Shown piece by piece: positions 61,287 to 64,000 of a stretch of 64,000 bases of DNA. Source of the stretch: a bacterium (GTDB lineage: Bacteria; Verrucomicrobiota; Kiritimatiellia; CAIKKV01; CAITUY01); contig JBAXWB010000018.1 of NCBI GenBank assembly GCA_037128595.1, forward strand, positions 40,959-104,958. The letters are read 5' to 3'. The notes under the pieces are model-generated. The model was not told where the DNA came from and did not search any database. It worked only from the letters and a program-made list of their open reading frames with translations. Every line of letters begins with the position of its first letter. Position 1 is the first letter of the stretch. A program made the translations under genes and the position numbers.

Positions 61287-61895
61287 TTAATTTTCTTTAA
61301 TCGTGAGCCCTGTCATAAGATACTTGTGAATAATTTTACCAGTTGATTTATCTGGCTCCAAAATCGTCATTCTGCCTTGGTGCGTGATTACTAACGCTAA
61401 TCTGTCGCCAAAAGGCTTAATGAGCGGGTCCAGTTCCCAGGTTGTTTGCGTTGGATCCTTCACATTCCTGGAAATAAGGAAGGGCATATCATCTCGACTC
61501 TGCGGATCTACCACAACCTTCCACGCTACTTGGTCTTTCGTTAAATCCGACCAATTCGTAGTCGCACAGGCGGGCATTTCAGGCCCAGAAACAAATGCGG
61601 GGGTGACATTAAGAATACCCATCGAGCCCCACAATTTAAAATAATCGGTCGCAGTAGCCGCATTGGTATCCACCGGCCACACCGACGTTTCATAACGCGC
61701 ACTTCTCGCCAGATTTTCAGCATAGATCATGGTGGCAATCTGTTTGCCACTGCTACCGGCACTCGTAGCTTTAGCTTTCAACACTGCACCAGAAATCGCG
61801 GGAAACAATAGGCCAGCCAAAATTCCGATAATGGCGATAACCACCAACAACTCGATCAACGTAAACCCTTTAACTTTGCCAAACAGCTTACTCAT
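61287..61895 (-). CDS. type II secretion / type IV pilin-like pseudopilin
   Basis: 202 residues. A short basic leader ends at the prepilin peptidase site (VKG-FTLIELLVVIAIIGIL), with Glu5 of the mature part and the long N-terminal helix typical of GspG-like pseudopilins. The rest is a small globular domain (DTNAATATDYFKLWG, FISRN) with no family match that I can name; PVC genomes hold many such pseudopilins. AAGGAG lies six bases before the ATG. No other secretion gene is near, so it is an orphan with its own terminator. Confidence 0.9.
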   Translation of the reverse strand: MSKLFGKVKGFTLIELLVVIAIIGILAGLLFPAISGAVLKAKATSAGSSGKQIATMIYAENLARSARYETSVWPVDTNAATATDYFKLWGSMGILNVTPAFVSGPEMPACATTNWSDLTKDQVAWKVVVDPQSRDDMPFLISRNVKDPTQTTWELDPLIKPFGDRLALVITHQGRMTILEPDKSTGKIIHKYLMTGLTIKEN

Positions 61896-62132
61896 AGAGA
61901 ACTCCTTATTGATGATTAACCACTTCTTTGCTGAAACTAAAACGAAGTAAGCCTATACCAACTGCATAAGGTCGTCAATAGGCTCGTTTTATTACTAAAC
62001 TCTAGATGCGTCGAAATCTTCAATTATATCCAGATTTTGACAGAATTTACAAAATGTTCAAAATAAGAAAAACGTCTTTTGCTTCATAAAATATTTTGTT
62101 GATTCTGTTCATTCTGTCAACGCTTCGCGATT

Positions 62133-62507
62133 TTACGCCAAATCCCGCTCGCTCAACTCGTCTTCATCCAGACCCAAATAGTGGCCCCACTCATGCAGCA
62201 GGGTCTTCCGGAGTTCAACCCGATAGCGGGGCATATCGGCCTGCGCTTCGTCCCAAATATTAAAAAGGAATAAAAAGATTTCCGTGGGCATGGGATCCGA
62301 TGCCTCATGAGGATAGTCATCGCCCACAAACAAGCCCATGACGTCCGCTTCAACCCCATCGGCAAGGAGGTCAGGTGGTGGCGATTTCTCGAAAATAATC
62401 GGGATATCCTGGATTTTAGAGCGGATTTGAGGGGGAAGTCGGCTGATTAACAGAGATGTCTCCTCGTCAGCGACATCGCGCAACCGAGTCCAAAGAGGAT
62501 CATGCAT
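62133..62507 (-). CDS. small zinc metallopeptidase (zincin, HExxH)
   Basis: About 124 residues from the ATG at 62507. HEWGHYLGLDEDEL near the C-terminus is the HExxH zinc site with the LGLDEDEL end of the minimal zincin family (PF06262). The N-terminal half has LPPQIRSKIQDIPIIFEKSPPPDLLADG, also typical. Cytoplasmic; role unknown. Alone. Confidence 0.9.
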   Translation of the reverse strand: MHDPLWTRLRDVADEETSLLISRLPPQIRSKIQDIPIIFEKSPPPDLLADGVEADVMGLFVGDDYPHEASDPMPTEIFLFLFNIWDEAQADMPRYRVELRKTLLHEWGHYLGLDEDELSERDLA

Positions 62508-62534
62508 AATCAATACTTTTTCCGCTCTTTTTTT

Positions 62535-62613
62535 GTGGGAGGGGCACTATGTGCCGCGACAGCCCTATTCTGTCACTGAAAGGAACAGTCGCGGCGCATA
62601 GCGCCCCTCCCAC
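62535..62613. repeat. long inverted repeat (GTGGGAGGGGC family)
   Basis: 26-base arms (62535-62560 and 62588-62613) with a few mismatches and a 27-base loop. Lies between the msrA stop and the metallopeptidase start. It could act as a terminator for msrA. Confidence 0.8.
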
Positions 62614-62644
62614 GGGATAGGATATTGAATCCGCAGGAGTGGAC

Positions 62645-63271
62645 TCACTCAAGAGTGTGCTCTTTTTTTATCTTCTCGAGCTTGGGGGCGATGATAAACC
62701 GGCAATAGGGGGCGGACTTATTTTTATTGAAATATTCGGCATGATAGTCCTCGGCGGGATAAAATTCCCTGGCCGGGGCGATCTGCGTCACTATCGGCGA
62801 CTTAAACTTTCCTGATTGATCGAGAGAGTGTTTGGATTTTTCCGCAGCCATCTTTTGATCCGAATCATAATAAAAGATCACCGAGCGGTATTGAGTACCC
62901 ACATCGGCGCCCTGCCGGTTCAATGTGGTGGGGTCATGGCTCAGCCAGAATATTTCCAATAAACTTTCGAAAGACACACCATGAGGATCGTACGAGACCT
63001 GGACGACCTCGGCATGACCGGTGTCCCCGGCACAGACTTGCTTATATGTTGGATTTTTAGTTTCCCCGCCGGAATATCCCGATCTGACCGAGATGACACC
63101 GGGGACACGCTGAAAGATGGCTTCGGAGCACCAGAAACAGCCTGACCCGAACATGACTACCGCAGGATTAGTATTCATAAGTGGGGAACTTTCGTTGGTA
63201 ATGACGGGAGCAGAAGAAGATGACAGCGCCAGGAATGATGAGAAGGCCAACAGATACACCATTTTAAACAT
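62645..63271 (-). CDS. msrA: exported peptide methionine sulfoxide reductase A
   Basis: 208 residues. GSGCFWCSEAIFQRVPGV carries the catalytic Cys45 and the GCFWC motif; YSGGETKNPTYKQVC and GHAEVVQVSYDP are family marks. A hydrophobic N-terminus (MFKMVYLLAFSSFLALSSSSA) makes it periplasmic. Reduces methionine-S-sulfoxide in exported proteins. AGGA lies upstream of the ATG. The MsrB half is absent. Confidence 0.94.
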   Translation of the reverse strand: MFKMVYLLAFSSFLALSSSSAPVITNESSPLMNTNPAVVMFGSGCFWCSEAIFQRVPGVISVRSGYSGGETKNPTYKQVCAGDTGHAEVVQVSYDPHGVSFESLLEIFWLSHDPTTLNRQGADVGTQYRSVIFYYDSDQKMAAEKSKHSLDQSGKFKSPIVTQIAPAREFYPAEDYHAEYFNKNKSAPYCRFIIAPKLEKIKKEHTLE

Positions 63272-63292
63272 CTTTTACGTCCTGTTTTAATA

Positions 63293-63355
63293 AATGGAGG
63301 GTTTTGCTCTGCCAAAACCATCTTATGCGGCGCTGACAGAGCAGCGCCCTCCATT
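63293..63355. repeat. short inverted repeat (AATGGAGGG family)
   Basis: Arms AATGGAGGG (63293-63301) and CCCTCCATT (63347-63355), with inner GCTCTG/CAGAGC also paired. Directly upstream of the msrA gene. Confidence 0.75.
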
Positions 63356-63406
63356 GAATTCCAAAGACTTTGACTGAACGTATACTGCGGAAGGTGGATG
63401 AGCGCA

Positions 63407-63440
63407 ATAAAAAAGGGCTTGTGATGTTACTCACAAGCCC
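63407..63440 (-). terminator. rRNA operon terminator
   Basis: GGGCTTGTGA (63415-63424) pairs with TCACAAGCCC (63431-63440), loop of six, followed on the minus strand by TTTTTTATT. Lies 11 bp after the 5S gene. Confidence 0.93.
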
Positions 63441-63450
63441 TCGAAAAAAA

Positions 63451-63566
63451 ATCCGGCAACGTGCTACTCTCCCAAAGCCAAAGCTCTAGTACCATCGCCG
63501 CTGAGACCCTTCACTTCCGTGTTCGGTATGGGAACGGGTGTTACCTTCTCGCCATGGTCACCGGAA
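63451..63566 (-). rRNA. 5S ribosomal RNA
   Basis: On the minus strand begins TCCGGTGACCATGGCGAGAA and ends near GTTGCCGGAT; the first and last bases pair. The CCGAACACGGAAGTGAAG block is the universal loop A/B region of 5S. Ends are accurate to a few bases. Confidence 0.95.
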
Positions 63567-63633
63567 AAATCCAATAAAGTAAAAATAGAGATGGGTAAGA
63601 AAGAAATTAAGTCAAAGGTAAGGTCAAAATAAA

Positions 63634-64000
<367 letters not shown>

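Overview
The window reads as a chromosome segment from an uncultured-type bacterium of the PVC group, most like Kiritimatiellota/Lentisphaerae. This is an inference from gene content: many exported beta-helix and LamG-type surface proteins, GH123/DUF4091-like, GH127, GH36 and GH2 enzymes, sialate-O-acetylesterase-like enzymes, a pseudopilin, no SusC/SusD pair, and intergenic space full of palindromic repeats. Nothing in the sequence fixes the genus.

Layout. (1) 1-5058, minus strand: three exported proteins in a row (one cut by the window edge), HU, and an exported nuclease-fold protein. (2) 5281-8393, plus strand: a substrate-binding protein translationally coupled to a hybrid-free sensor histidine kinase. 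(3) 8400-9585: a decayed integrase-like gene, a broken 5' half of tRNA-Ser interrupted by a palindrome, a GIY-YIG endonuclease gene and an intact tRNA-Ser(GGA). (4) 9842-36099, minus strand: a glycan-use island. An AraC regulator, two paralogous giant surface proteins, a GH36 alpha-galactosidase, and an 18.5-kb apparent operon (two tandem GH123-like proteins, GH127, an exported SIS-fold protein, an acetylesterase, an MFS transporter, a third GH123-like protein carrying a LamG domain, and a GH2 enzyme). (5) 36597-50675: Sel1 lipoprotein, second nuclease-fold lipoprotein, second acetylesterase, two FAD oxidoreductases and small housekeeping genes (uup, yqeY, nitroreductase, SOD). (6) 50853-63271: TPR protein, serC, ilvC, a glycosyltransferase, pyrE, metG, priA, a pseudopilin, a zinc metallopeptidase and msrA. 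(7) 63407-64000: terminator, 5S and the 3' end of 23S rRNA, minus strand.

The best candidate for an undescribed system is the regulon of region 4. Four promoters (before the 18.5-kb operon, the GH36 gene and both surface-protein genes) each carry the same operator: two GGAC-centred half-sites in direct repeat, exactly 22 bp apart. An AraC-family gene lies at the upstream end of the same gene block. This is what an AraC dimer on two helical turns would bind, and it ties twelve or so genes into one response. The enzyme set (beta-L-arabinofuranosidase-like GH127 with a complete zinc-thiolate site, alpha-galactosidase GH36, GH2, GH123-like, acetylesterase) suggests an arabinose/galactose-rich or acetylated and N-acetylgalactosamine-containing glycan, taken up by an MFS carrier rather than by a SusCD system.

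Other notable points: the priA gene has taken up two palindromic repeats in frame; two nuclease-fold paralogues have lost the catalytic arginines; a LamG domain appears circularly permuted inside a GH123-like protein; two MITE-like elements hold nested palindromes; heptamer arrays cover the stop codons of three genes.
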